Positions 18,213 to 26,710 of a stretch of DNA of 64,000 bases are shown in pieces. The translations under genes and the position numbers were made by a program. Numbering within the stretch: the stretch's first letter is position 1; each line of letters opens with the position of its first letter. The notes below the pieces were generated by a model. That model worked only from the letters and a program-made list of their open reading frames with translations. It did not search any database and was not told where the DNA came from. Source of the DNA: Methylobacterium currus (lineage in GTDB: Bacteria > Pseudomonadota > Alphaproteobacteria > Rhizobiales > Beijerinckiaceae); assembly GCF_003058325.1 (NCBI RefSeq), contig NZ_CP028843.1:84501-148500 (forward strand), written 5' to 3'.

Positions 18213-18419
18213 TCAGTCGCGGCCGATCAGGTCCCGGAGCATCGTCTCCGGGCTCGGCAGCGGGCGGGCGGGGGCGTCCGGCGGGGTGACGCGCGGCGAG
18301 ACCGACGCGTCGACCGGGTGCCCTTCGAGGAGGAGGCCGGCGGCCAGGATCGCGAGGGCGAGGGCGATGAGCCCGAGCGGCCCCGGTCCCCCGGGACGGA
18401 GCGGGATGCGCGGCGGCAT
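18213..18419 (-). CDS. small single-pass membrane protein
   Basis: 68-aa protein: MPPRIPLRPGGPGP, one transmembrane segment (LGLIALALAILAAGLLLEG), then a proline-rich soluble tail ending ETMLRDLIGRD. The ATG at 18419 is preceded by a consensus GGAGG at good spacing (CACGGAGGACTTCATCC), which strongly supports translation. It ends 12 bases before the TauE-type gene on the same strand. No family recognised. Confidence 0.6.
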   Translation of the reverse strand: MPPRIPLRPGGPGPLGLIALALAILAAGLLLEGHPVDASVSPRVTPPDAPARPLPSPETMLRDLIGRD

Positions 18420-18544
18420 GGATGAAGTCCTCCGTGGCGATGCCGGCAGCTTGGGCGGCGGCGGAGGGTGCAACAAGCCGTAAGGGGCGAACGGTGCCTT
18501 CGCGGGGGATGGAGGCCGCCCTCCGGACGGTCCGAGCCCGGAGA

Positions 18545-19050
18545 TCAGGCTGCGGCGCGGTCGGCGAGCGCGCTCAGCACCCCCATCGCCTCCTCGCCCC
18601 GCGCCGCCGGCACGAACAGATGGTCGTGGTGGAAGGCCGAGACGGCGTTGACGGCGATCCCTGCTTCGGCGAGGCGCGCCGTCACGGCGGCGAGGAAGCC
18701 GACGGCGCTGAGCGAGGACTGCACCGCGAGGGTGATCCAGCGGCACGGGAAGGCGACGGGCAGGCCGGCCCGCGCGGCCTCCGCCTCGGACAGGATCAGG
18801 GTCGTGCCTTCCGCCTCGCGAAAGCTCATGACGACGCCGAGGCCCGCCGGCACCGCACCCACGCTCATTGTGGCGAAGACGTAAGTCCCGGGCCGCAACT
18901 CCGGCCGCATCCCCGCAAGGAGCCGGCCCAAGTCGACTTCGCCACTCATCAAGTCGACTTCGCCACTCATCAAGTCGACTTCGCCACTCATCAAGTCGAC
19001 TTCGCCACTCATCAAGTCGACTTCGCCACTCATCAGGTCGGTTTCGCCGC

Positions 19051-19054
<4 letters not shown>
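18545..19054 (-). CDS. ACT domain-containing protein with repeated start peptide
   Basis: 169-aa protein similar to the small ACT-domain family typified by COG3602 (ligand-binding, function unknown). The conserved part runs from [21 protein letters not shown] to the C-terminus, with [43 protein letters not shown] being the ACT helix-strand core. The N-terminus is MSGETDL followed by five copies of MSGEVDL, a 21-bp tandem array in frame. Family members normally have one MSG-x-x-DL start, so the array is an expansion of the start region. The ATG overlaps the TGA of the upstream thioesterase gene (ATGA). Confidence 0.85.
18929..19054 (-). repeat. 21-bp tandem repeat, six units
   Basis: Six head-to-tail 21-bp units encode MSGETDL once (19034-19054) and MSGEVDL five times (18929-19033). 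Each unit holds an in-frame ATG. The five MSGEVDL units look identical at the DNA level. The period is a multiple of three, so copy-number change would keep the frame. Confidence 0.95.
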
Positions 19055-19488
<434 letters not shown>

Positions 19489-19559
19489 CGGACAAGCCTC
19501 GCGAACAGAGGGGAGGAACCGGACCGTAGGCCGGCCCGGCTCCGGCGATCAAGCCGTGG

Positions 19560-20387
19560 TCACGCCCCGAACGTCTCCGGATCCGGCCCCATCCGCCCGG
19601 CCGGATCGTCCATGGAGGCGATGCGGTCGAGGTCGTCGGCATCGAGGGTGAAGCCGTCGATCTCCCGGTTCTCGCGGATGCGGGCCGGGGTGGCCGATTT
19701 CGGGATCGCGACGGTGCCGCTGTCCCTGTGCCAGCGCAGGACGACCTGGGCCGGGGTGCGGCCGTGCTTCTCGGCGATGGCCCGGATCACCGGATCCTCC
19801 AGCACGCCGCCTCGGCCGAGCGGCGCCCAGGCCTCGGTGACGATGCCGGCCTCGTCATGGAAGGCGCGCAAGGCGCGCTGCTGGAAGCGCGGATGCAGCT
19901 CGACCTGGTTGATCGACGGCGTCGAGCCGGTGGCGTCGATCACCCGCTTCAGGTGCTCGACCGTGAAGTTCGAGACGCCGATCGAGCGGGCGCGGCCGTC
20001 CTCGCGCAGGCGCATCAGGGCGCGCCAGGTGTCGACATAGGCGCCGCGCTGCGGCACCGGCCAGTGGACGAGGTAGAGGTCGACATGGTCGAGGCCGAGC
20101 CGGGCGAGCGATTCCTCGCAGGCCCGCAGGGTCTCGTCGTAGCCGTGGCGGTCGTTCCAGACCTTGGTGGCGACGAAGATCTCCTCCCGCTCCAGGCCGG
20201 AGGCCGCGATGGCGCGGCCGACCCCGGCCTCGTTGCCGTAGACCGCCGCGGTGTCGATCGAGCGGTACCCGGCCTCCAACGCCGCCCCGACGATCGCCGG
20301 GGCCTCCTCGTCGGAGAGCCGCCACACCCCGAAGCCGAGCTGGGGGATGCGCTTCCCGTCGTTCAGGGTCAGGACGGCGTCGGACAT
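19560..20387 (-). CDS. aldo/keto reductase
   Basis: 275-aa NADPH-dependent oxidoreductase of the AKR superfamily, closest in style to 2,5-diketo-D-gluconate reductases (DkgA/B). Catalytic residues are visible: Asp and Tyr in SIDTAAVYGNE, Lys in VATKVWND and His in YLVHWP. Family segments GVSNFTVEHLKRV, INQVELHP and AIPKSATPARIREN are intact. The substrate is unknown. It is transcribed alone. Confidence 0.92.
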   Translation of the reverse strand: MSDAVLTLNDGKRIPQLGFGVWRLSDEEAPAIVGAALEAGYRSIDTAAVYGNEAGVGRAIAASGLEREEIFVATKVWNDRHGYDETLRACEESLARLGLDHVDLYLVHWPVPQRGAYVDTWRALMRLREDGRARSIGVSNFTVEHLKRVIDATGSTPSINQVELHPRFQQRALRAFHDEAGIVTEAWAPLGRGGVLEDPVIRAIAEKHGRTPAQVVLRWHRDSGTVAIPKSATPARIRENREIDGFTLDADDLDRIASMDDPAGRMGPDPETFGA

Positions 20388-20480
20388 GAGCGGAGCCTTT
20401 CGGCGGGGTCTGACAGGGAACCAACGCCTGATCTGGGTCGCACCCCGCCGATGTCGAGCGCCGTGGGCGACGTCGCCGGG

Positions 20481-21695
20481 CTACTTCACCAGCGGGCAGC
20501 CGCCCTCGGCCATCGGCCGGAAGGCTTGGTCGCCCGGAACGGTCTCGAGGAGCTTGTAATAGTCGTAGGGGCCCTTGCTGTCGGCGGGCGCCTTCACCTC
20601 GTAGAGGAACAGGTCGTGCACCGCGCGGCCGTCCTGGCGCACCGTGACGGTGCCGAAGAGCGGATCGTTGATCGGCTTCTCGCGCATCGCCGCCACGACC
20701 TTCTCGCCCTCGATGGTGCCGGTGTCGCGCACCGCCCGCAGGTAGGCCAGGGTGGAGGAATAGACGCCGGCGTGGTTCTCGGTCGGCATCCGGCCGTTCA
20801 TCCGCTCGGCAAAGCGCTTGGCGAAGGCGCGGGTGCCGTCGGTGCGGTCCCAGTAGAAGGCGCTGGCGAGCTGGAGCCCCTGCGCCGCCTTGAGGCCGAG
20901 CGCGTGGGTGTCGGAGAGCTGCACGAACAGGGCGGCGAGCCGCATCTCGGGCATCACGCCGAACTCCGCCGCCTGCTTGACGGCGTTGATCATGTCGGCG
21001 CCGGTGTCAGCCAGAGCCAGCACCTGCGCGCCCGACCCTTGCGCCGAGAGCAGCGGCGAGGCGAAGTCGCCGGCATTGAGCGGGTGCTTGCTCGATCCCT
21101 TCACGGTGCCGCCGGCGGCCTTGAGCGCCACGGTGGCGTCGCGCTCGAGCGCGTGGCCGAGCGCGTAATCGACGGTGACGAAGTACCAGGACTTGAGGCC
21201 GCGGCCGGCGATGGCCCGCGCGGTGGCCGACCCTTGCGCCCAGGTATCCGAGACCCACTGCACCGTGGTCGGCGCGCAGGCCTTGCCGGTGAGGTCGGAG
21301 GTGAGGGCGCTCGAGGCCAAGGCCACCCGGTGGCGCTCGCGCATCAGGTTGGAGACCGCGAGCGCGACGGCCGAGTTCGGCAGGTCGACGATGGTCGAGA
21401 CGCCCTCCTGGTCGAGCCAGCGCCGGGCGGTGGCGAGGCCGATATCGGGCTTGTTCTGGTGGTCGGCCGAGACGACCTCGACCTTGAGCTCGCCCGCCTC
21501 CTTGGCGAAATCCTCGACGGCGAGCTGGGCCGCCGTCACCGAGCCGGTGCCCGCCTGGTCGGCGAAGGGCCCGCTCATGTCGCTGAGCACGCCGATCTTG
21601 ATCGGCGCCTTAGCGTCCTGGGCGAGGGCGGACGTCCCCAGGGCGAGCGACAGGGCGAGGCCGGCGGCGCCGGCGACCCGTGAGCGGAACGACAT
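20481..21695 (-). CDS. ABC transporter substrate-binding protein, branched-chain amino-acid type
   Basis: 404-aa periplasmic binding protein (Peripla_BP_6/LivK type). The signal peptide is VAGAAGLALSLALGTSALAQ, then KIGVLSDMSGPFADQAGTGSVTAAQLAVEDF, the family start. Other parts include VEVVSADHQNKPDIGLATARRWLDQEGV and a C-terminal QDGRAVHDLFLYEVK. There are no permease or ATPase genes nearby, so it is an orphan binding protein that must work with subunits elsewhere. The ligand may be an amino acid, amide or aromatic acid. Confidence 0.9.
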   Translation of the reverse strand: MSFRSRVAGAAGLALSLALGTSALAQDAKAPIKIGVLSDMSGPFADQAGTGSVTAAQLAVEDFAKEAGELKVEVVSADHQNKPDIGLATARRWLDQEGVSTIVDLPNSAVALAVSNLMRERHRVALASSALTSDLTGKACAPTTVQWVSDTWAQGSATARAIAGRGLKSWYFVTVDYALGHALERDATVALKAAGGTVKGSSKHPLNAGDFASPLLSAQGSGAQVLALADTGADMINAVKQAAEFGVMPEMRLAALFVQLSDTHALGLKAAQGLQLASAFYWDRTDGTRAFAKRFAERMNGRMPTENHAGVYSSTLAYLRAVRDTGTIEGEKVVAAMREKPINDPLFGTVTVRQDGRAVHDLFLYEVKAPADSKGPYDYYKLLETVPGDQAFRPMAEGGCPLVK

Positions 21696-21926
21696 CGGGG
21701 GACCTCCCAGGATGATGGTGCCAGGACGTTTTTGTCAGAGCTTAAGCACGACCCGAGGGGGCCGGTTCGGGGCCCTGTATGTCAGGGGTCCGGGGCGGCG
21801 TCGATGCGGATCGGGCGGCGTGGCCGAGAAAGCTGGGGTCTGAGGCCGGGGGCTGGTGAGGTTCCGTGATCGTTGCCTGACGTGAATCTGGAGCGGGCAC
21901 CTGGTTTGTGGACACGCCCTCCGCGG

Positions 21927-21970
21927 CGCGCATGAACCCTCCCCCGCAGAAGGGGGAGGGTTCATGCGCG
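21927..21970. repeat. perfect 19-bp intergenic palindrome
   Basis: A 19-bp arm starting CGCGCATGAACCC pairs perfectly with its complement across the loop GCAGAA. It lies between divergent starts (binding-protein gene on the left, riboswitch on the right), so it is not an obvious terminator for either. The C5/G5 tracts and symmetry resemble REP/MITE-like intergenic elements. Confidence 0.7.
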
Positions 21971-22034
21971 AGGCTCCGAAAGTGGCGATCATGCCCACGC
22001 CCAACCATTGCTCCTTCGTAACCGAACCGCTAAG

Positions 22035-22216
22035 CTTCACCCCGACGGTTCCCTTCGGGGATCAAAAGGGAACGCGGTGAGGGCTTGCCCGATGCCGCGG
22101 CTGCCCCCGCAACTGTAAGCGGCGAGCCTTCCATCACTCACGTCACTGGGGACCCCTAAAAGTCCCTGGGAAGACGATGGCAGGCGCTGACCCGTGAGCC
22201 AGGAGACCTGCCGTCA
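22035..22216 (+). promoter_or_regulatory. cobalamin riboswitch
   Basis: The conserved core CTGCCCCCGCAACTGTAAGC begins at 22101, with an upstream P2-like hairpin (GACGGTTCCC ... GGGAACGCGGTGAGG, 22044-22082). The B12 box GCCAGGAGACCTGCC is at 22198-22212. Order and spacing fit an adenosylcobalamin-type riboswitch. It lies about 270 bases upstream of the TonB receptor start on the same strand and should lower expression when cobalamin is plentiful. Confidence 0.92.
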
Positions 22217-22411
22217 GCCGTGGTCACACGCGAGCACGTCGGGCGGGGTGTCCTGATGGGTGTCGAGGCGATGGCGTGAGGCCGTCGCCCCGCTGTCGTT
22301 CGCGGTGACGTGCCACAGCCCCGCGCCGTCCCGCCATGCTCAGCCCCGCCTTCCCCCGATCGGCCGACAGGACGCGCCTGGCGCCACCTGCGCATCGTCC
22401 GGGATGGCAAC

Positions 22412-22435
22412 AATGTAACTTTATAACGTTACATT
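22412..22435. promoter_or_regulatory. palindromic operator, Zur/Fur-like
   Basis: AATGTAAC and GTTACATT form a perfect 8-bp inverted repeat around an AT-rich 8-base spacer (TTTATAAC). It is striking in this GC-rich DNA and lies about 50 bases upstream of the TonB receptor ATG. The AATGT...ACATT ends and TATAAC core resemble Zur-type sites. The regulator's identity is inferred and not certain. Confidence 0.55.
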
Positions 22436-22485
22436 TTTGGCGAGACCGGCTAGGGACGGGGCGGACGCCCTCCCCGGAAACCGAC

Positions 22486-24624
22486 ATGCCCGCGCAAAGC
22501 GCCCGACGCGCCACGACACTCGCCGCCACCCTCGCCGCCCCGCTCCTCGCCGTCGCTCCGGCTTGCGCCGAGGAGATCGCCCTCGACCGCATCGACGTCG
22601 CGGGCGCCCGAGGTCGCGAGCAGGCCGCCGCCGGCCTCAACCTCGCGACGCCGTCGCGCTCAGGCAGCCGCCTCGGCCTCACCCCGCTCGAGACTCCGGC
22701 GAGCCTCGACATCATCAGCGGCGAGACCATCCGGGCCCGGGGCCAGAACACCGTCGAGGAGGCGGTGACCCAGAACGCTGTCGGCATCACCAGCATCGGG
22801 GCGCCGGGCAACGGCAACCTCGCCTTCACGTCGCGAGGCTTCGCGGGAGCGGGATCGGTGCAGCAGCTCTATGACGGCACGAGGCTCTATGTCGGGGCCG
22901 GCACCGTCACCTTCCCGTTCGACACCTGGTCGGCGGAGAGGATCGAGGTGCTGCGCGGCCCGGCCTCGGTCCTCTATGGAGAAGGGGCGATCGGCGGCAT
23001 CATCAACGTGGTGCCGAAGAAGCCGAGCTTCGTGCCCATCGGCGAGGCGCGGGCGGCGATCGGTTCCGACGGCCTCGCGCGGCTCGCCCTCGACAGCGGC
23101 GGGCCGGTCGGCGAGGACCTGGCCTACCGGCTCAACCTCAGCGGCAACCGGGCCGACGGCTGGGTGAAGCCCGACGGCGATTTTCGCAACATCGCCCTCT
23201 CGGCGGCGGTGACCTGGCGGGCGGCGCCGGACCTGAGCGTCACCCTCTCGCACGATCTCGGCTACAACGAGCCCGCCCGCTACTGGGGCTCGCCGCTCGT
23301 CGGCACAAGGGTGCGGGACCGGCTGCGCTTCACCAACTACAACATCCAGGATTCGCAGATCGCCTGGTTCGACAACTGGACGCAGCTGCGCACCGAGTGG
23401 AACCCGAGCCCCGACATCACGATCCGCAACACCGCCTACCGCCTCTCGACCGAGCGGCACTGGCGCGACGTCGAGCAATACACCTACCAGCCGGCCACCG
23501 GCCTGATCCGGCGCAGCGACTACATCGAAATCTTCCATCACGAGGAGCAGATCGGCAACCGCCTCGACGCGACGCTCCGCGGCAGCCTGCTCGGCTTCAA
23601 GAGCACGACGGTGATCGGCTTCGACGTCAACCACATCGACTTCCGACGCGACAGCAACGCGCCGTTCGGCGGCGAAACATTCGTCGATCCGTTCAACTTT
23701 GCGCAGGGGCGCTTCATCAACCTCGCCGGCACCCGCACCGACATCGTCTCACGTACCCGCCAGGCCTCGGTCTTCGCCGAGAACCGGCTCGAACTGACGC
23801 CCCAATTCGCCCTGGTGACGGGCCTGCGCTACGACGCGCCGAATGTGGCGGTGAGCCGGCCCCTGGCAGGAAGCCGCTTCGAGAAGACCTTCGATTCGAC
23901 GAGCTACCGCGTCGGAGCCGTCTACACTCCGACGCCCGACCTCGCCCTCTACGCGCAATACGCCACCGCCGCCGATCCCCTCGGCAGCCTGATCACCACC
24001 AGCGTGGCGCAGTCGCAGTTCCAGCTCGCCACCGGCGAGCAGGTCGAGGCCGGCGCCAAGGGCCTGTTCGACGGCGGGCGCGGCGAGTGGACCTTCGCCG
24101 CCTACCACATCCGCAAGGACGACCTGCTGACCCCGATCCCCGACCGGCCGACGGAAGTGGCGCAGGTCGGCAGCCAGTCGTCCCGTGGCGTCGAGGTCGC
24201 CGTCGCCTACCAGCTGTCGGAGGCGTGGCGCATCGAGGCCAACACCGCCCTGCTGCGGGCCCGCTACGACAATTTCGCACAGACGATCGGCGGGGCGCTG
24301 CTGTCGTTCACCGGCAAGGTCCCGGTCGACGTGCCCCAGCGGGTCACCAATGTCTGGCTTTCCTACGCCTTCGCGCCGGGCTGGGTGGCGCGGCTCGGCG
24401 TCAACGATGTCGGGCCGGTCTTCAGCGACTTTGCCAACACGGTGAAGCGGCCGGCCTACACGCTGCTGAACGCCACCCTGGACTGGCAGGTGACGCCAAC
24501 CTCGCGCCTGTCGCTGCGCGGGTACAATCTCACCGACCAGCTCTACGCGGTCTCGGGCAACGGCAATTCCTGGTTGCTCGGCCGGCCGCGCTCGGTCGAG
24601 CTCGCCTACCACGTCACGTTCTGA
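22486..24624 (+). CDS. TonB-dependent siderophore-type receptor
   Basis: 712-aa outer-membrane receptor. The signal peptide is TTLAATLAAPLLAVAPACAE. The plug domain has ETPASLDIISGETIRARGQNTVEEAVTQ, FTSRGFAGAGSVQQLYDGTRL, IEVLRGPASVLYGEGAIGGIINVV. The barrel ends in VELAYHVTF. The plug pattern is that of siderophore receptors. However, the leader carries a cobalamin riboswitch and a metal-type operator, so the ligand may be a cobalamin, cobalt or zinc complex. I start at ATG 22486, the signal-peptide start; an upstream in-frame ATG at 22336 would place the operator inside the gene. Confidence 0.9.
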   Translation: MPAQSARRATTLAATLAAPLLAVAPACAEEIALDRIDVAGARGREQAAAGLNLATPSRSGSRLGLTPLETPASLDIISGETIRARGQNTVEEAVTQNAVGITSIGAPGNGNLAFTSRGFAGAGSVQQLYDGTRLYVGAGTVTFPFDTWSAERIEVLRGPASVLYGEGAIGGIINVVPKKPSFVPIGEARAAIGSDGLARLALDSGGPVGEDLAYRLNLSGNRADGWVKPDGDFRNIALSAAVTWRAAPDLSVTLSHDLGYNEPARYWGSPLVGTRVRDRLRFTNYNIQDSQIAWFDNWTQLRTEWNPSPDITIRNTAYRLSTERHWRDVEQYTYQPATGLIRRSDYIEIFHHEEQIGNRLDATLRGSLLGFKSTTVIGFDVNHIDFRRDSNAPFGGETFVDPFNFAQGRFINLAGTRTDIVSRTRQASVFAENRLELTPQFALVTGLRYDAPNVAVSRPLAGSRFEKTFDSTSYRVGAVYTPTPDLALYAQYATAADPLGSLITTSVAQSQFQLATGEQVEAGAKGLFDGGRGEWTFAAYHIRKDDLLTPIPDRPTEVAQVGSQSSRGVEVAVAYQLSEAWRIEANTALLRARYDNFAQTIGGALLSFTGKVPVDVPQRVTNVWLSYAFAPGWVARLGVNDVGPVFSDFANTVKRPAYTLLNATLDWQVTPTSRLSLRGYNLTDQLYAVSGNGNSWLLGRPRSVELAYHVTF

Positions 24625-26060
24625 TGCGGGGCTCTCTGACGAAAGGGCTGGTGAAGCGCCTGAAACGGTGGCTGCATCTCGGCCATCGCTGGCTCGGCAT
24701 CGCCACCGGGCTCTTCGTCGTCGCCTGGTTCGCATCCGGGCTGGTGATGCTGGCCGTCGGCTTCCCCTCCCTCACCGCGGCGGAGCGGGTCGCGGCCTCG
24801 GGCCCGCTCCGCCTCGAGTCCGTGCGGCTGACGCCGCAGGAGGCGCTGGAGCGGTCAGGCAGCCCGCGCTTTCCCGCCCGTCTCACCCTGGCGATGCGGG
24901 GAGCAGAGCCCGCCTACTGGATCACGCAGGCCGATGGGCGGCGCCAGGCGCTCTCGGCCGCGACCGGACTGTCCTTCCCGCCCCTGACCGCGGAGCGCGC
25001 GGCGGCCCTCGCGGCGACCCATCCCCTGGCCCGTGGCGTGACCGATCTCGGCACCGTCACCCGCGACCAGTGGACGGTGACGGCCCGCTACGACCTGCTG
25101 CGGCCGTTCCGGCGGGTCGGTCTGGGCGACGCGGCCGGGACGGAACTGTACCTGTCGGTCGCCACGGCCGAGCTTGCCCTCGACACCACTCGGGCCGAGC
25201 GGATGTGGAACTGGGCCGGCGCCGTGACCCACTGGATCTATCTCACCCCGCTCAGGGCGCGGGCGGGCTTGTGGCAGGACGTGGTCCTGTGGATCTCGGG
25301 CCTCGCGCTCGCGGGGGGCCTGAGCGGCTACGCCCTCGGCGTCGTGCGGCTGATGCGCGGCCGGCTGACGCCCTATCGCGGCATTGCCGCCTGGCATCAC
25401 CTCGCGGGGGTGGCGGGCGGCCTCGTCGTCGTCACCTTCCTGCTCAGCGGCTGGCTGTCGATGAACCCGCGCGGCTGGTTCGGGCCGCGCGGGCCCGACG
25501 CCGCCATGCGGGCGGCCTATGCGGGGCAGGCGGCGCCGGTCTTTCCCGCCGGCCTCGCCGACCTCGCGCGGGCGCCCGCCGGCCCCGTCGCGCTCGATTT
25601 CGCCTGGATCGGCGGACGGCCCCTCGTCGTCGCCACCGGGCCTGACGGTGCCGCCCCGTGCTGCGGCACCGCCCTGACCTCCGAGGCCGTCGTGGCGGCG
25701 GCCGGCGCGATGCTGCCGGGGGCCGCGCTGCGCTCGGTCACCCGCCTCGACGCACCGGACGCCTATTGGTACGACCGCCACGGCGCCCCGCTCCTGCCGG
25801 TTCTGCGCCTCGCCTTCGACGACCCGGCCGGGACCTGGTTCCACCTCGATCCGGCGACCGGGGTGATCCTCGGACGGACCGACCGTAGCGGGCGGGCGAA
25901 TCGCTGGCTGTTCGACGCCCTGCACACCCTCGATGCCAGCCCCCTGGCGCAGAGCCCGGCGGCACGGCTGACGGCGATCGTCGCCCTCAGCGCCCTCGGC
26001 CTGGTGATCTCGGCCTCGGGCGTGGTCCTCGGCTGGCGCCGCCTGCGCCGCCATGCCTGA
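24624..26060 (+). CDS. PepSY-associated transmembrane protein
   Basis: 478-aa inner-membrane protein of the PepSY_TM type, commonly linked to TonB receptor genes and proposed to reduce metal chelates. Four helices: about 18-42, 210-235, 253-280 and 445-468. The His residues in RWLHLGHRWLGI, AVTHWIY, AAWHHLAG and DALHTLD are at the membrane positions expected for heme ligands. The ATG at 24624 overlaps the last base of the receptor stop (TGATG), so it shares that operon's riboswitch and operator. The substrate is unknown. Confidence 0.85.
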   Translation: MRGSLTKGLVKRLKRWLHLGHRWLGIATGLFVVAWFASGLVMLAVGFPSLTAAERVAASGPLRLESVRLTPQEALERSGSPRFPARLTLAMRGAEPAYWITQADGRRQALSAATGLSFPPLTAERAAALAATHPLARGVTDLGTVTRDQWTVTARYDLLRPFRRVGLGDAAGTELYLSVATAELALDTTRAERMWNWAGAVTHWIYLTPLRARAGLWQDVVLWISGLALAGGLSGYALGVVRLMRGRLTPYRGIAAWHHLAGVAGGLVVVTFLLSGWLSMNPRGWFGPRGPDAAMRAAYAGQAAPVFPAGLADLARAPAGPVALDFAWIGGRPLVVATGPDGAAPCCGTALTSEAVVAAAGAMLPGAALRSVTRLDAPDAYWYDRHGAPLLPVLRLAFDDPAGTWFHLDPATGVILGRTDRSGRANRWLFDALHTLDASPLAQSPAARLTAIVALSALGLVISASGVVLGWRRLRRHA

Positions 26061-26710
26061 CGCCGACAGCTTTTCCCGCCTGGGTGATTTGAGACGGGCA
26101 CAACAAATGCCGCCCCGAGACGGTTCCGATTGCAACGCGGCGCCAGCCGGTGCGGCTCAGCACGATCCGATACCAATTCCGGAATCGCCCTCCATTGCGG
26201 GACCAATCCCAAGTTTCTCGAATACGCTGCCTCATCTCGCTGCCGCGATCGCGAAGACTCAGGCCGCCCCCCCGGGGACCGAGGCCGCGGATCAGGCGGT
26301 CGCCCGAGCAGGGTCACTGATCGAAGTGCACGCAATCGACTACGTTGACCCGATGTGGCGTAGATGTGGCGCGTCGAAGCCGCAAGGAATCGACCTGCGA
26401 CGCCGATGACGCGACTGGAGTCGGCACTACCATCGGTTGTGCCGCCCTGTATCCACTTCCGATCGCTTCAGTCTCCGGATGATTTGTCGTGCGGCCAGCC
26501 CCCGGCAGCCCCTCACGTCACGGCTTCGACCAGGCTATACACGCCGGAAACGCCCTGATTGTGCAAGCAAAACACCAGTCGATGCCGTGACCATCGAAGC
26601 TATGCCACTGTATCAGCACGCAAAAATGTCGGAATGGTTCGGCGGGATTCAGATACCGATAACTTTCGCGGCGCATACTGACGCTGACCGCAGCCGCTGG
26701 ACGAGCCGGG
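26061..26710. other. 650-base intergenic region, lower GC
   Basis: No credible gene. Codon bias is lost, GC falls clearly below that of the neighbours, and short frames have no ribosome site. No strong hairpin or riboswitch seen. It may hold the promoter of the GGDEF-EAL gene near its right end (AT-richer part around 26585-26670). Confidence 0.4.

Noticed and set aside
22336..22485. Upstream in-frame ATG as the start of the TonB receptor
   Set aside because: It would add 50 residues before a perfect signal peptide and put the palindromic operator inside the gene; ATG 22486 fits better.
26053..26409. A 118-codon frame after the PepSY gene
   Set aside because: Wrong codon bias, no ribosome site, overlaps the end of the previous gene, and no recognisable content.
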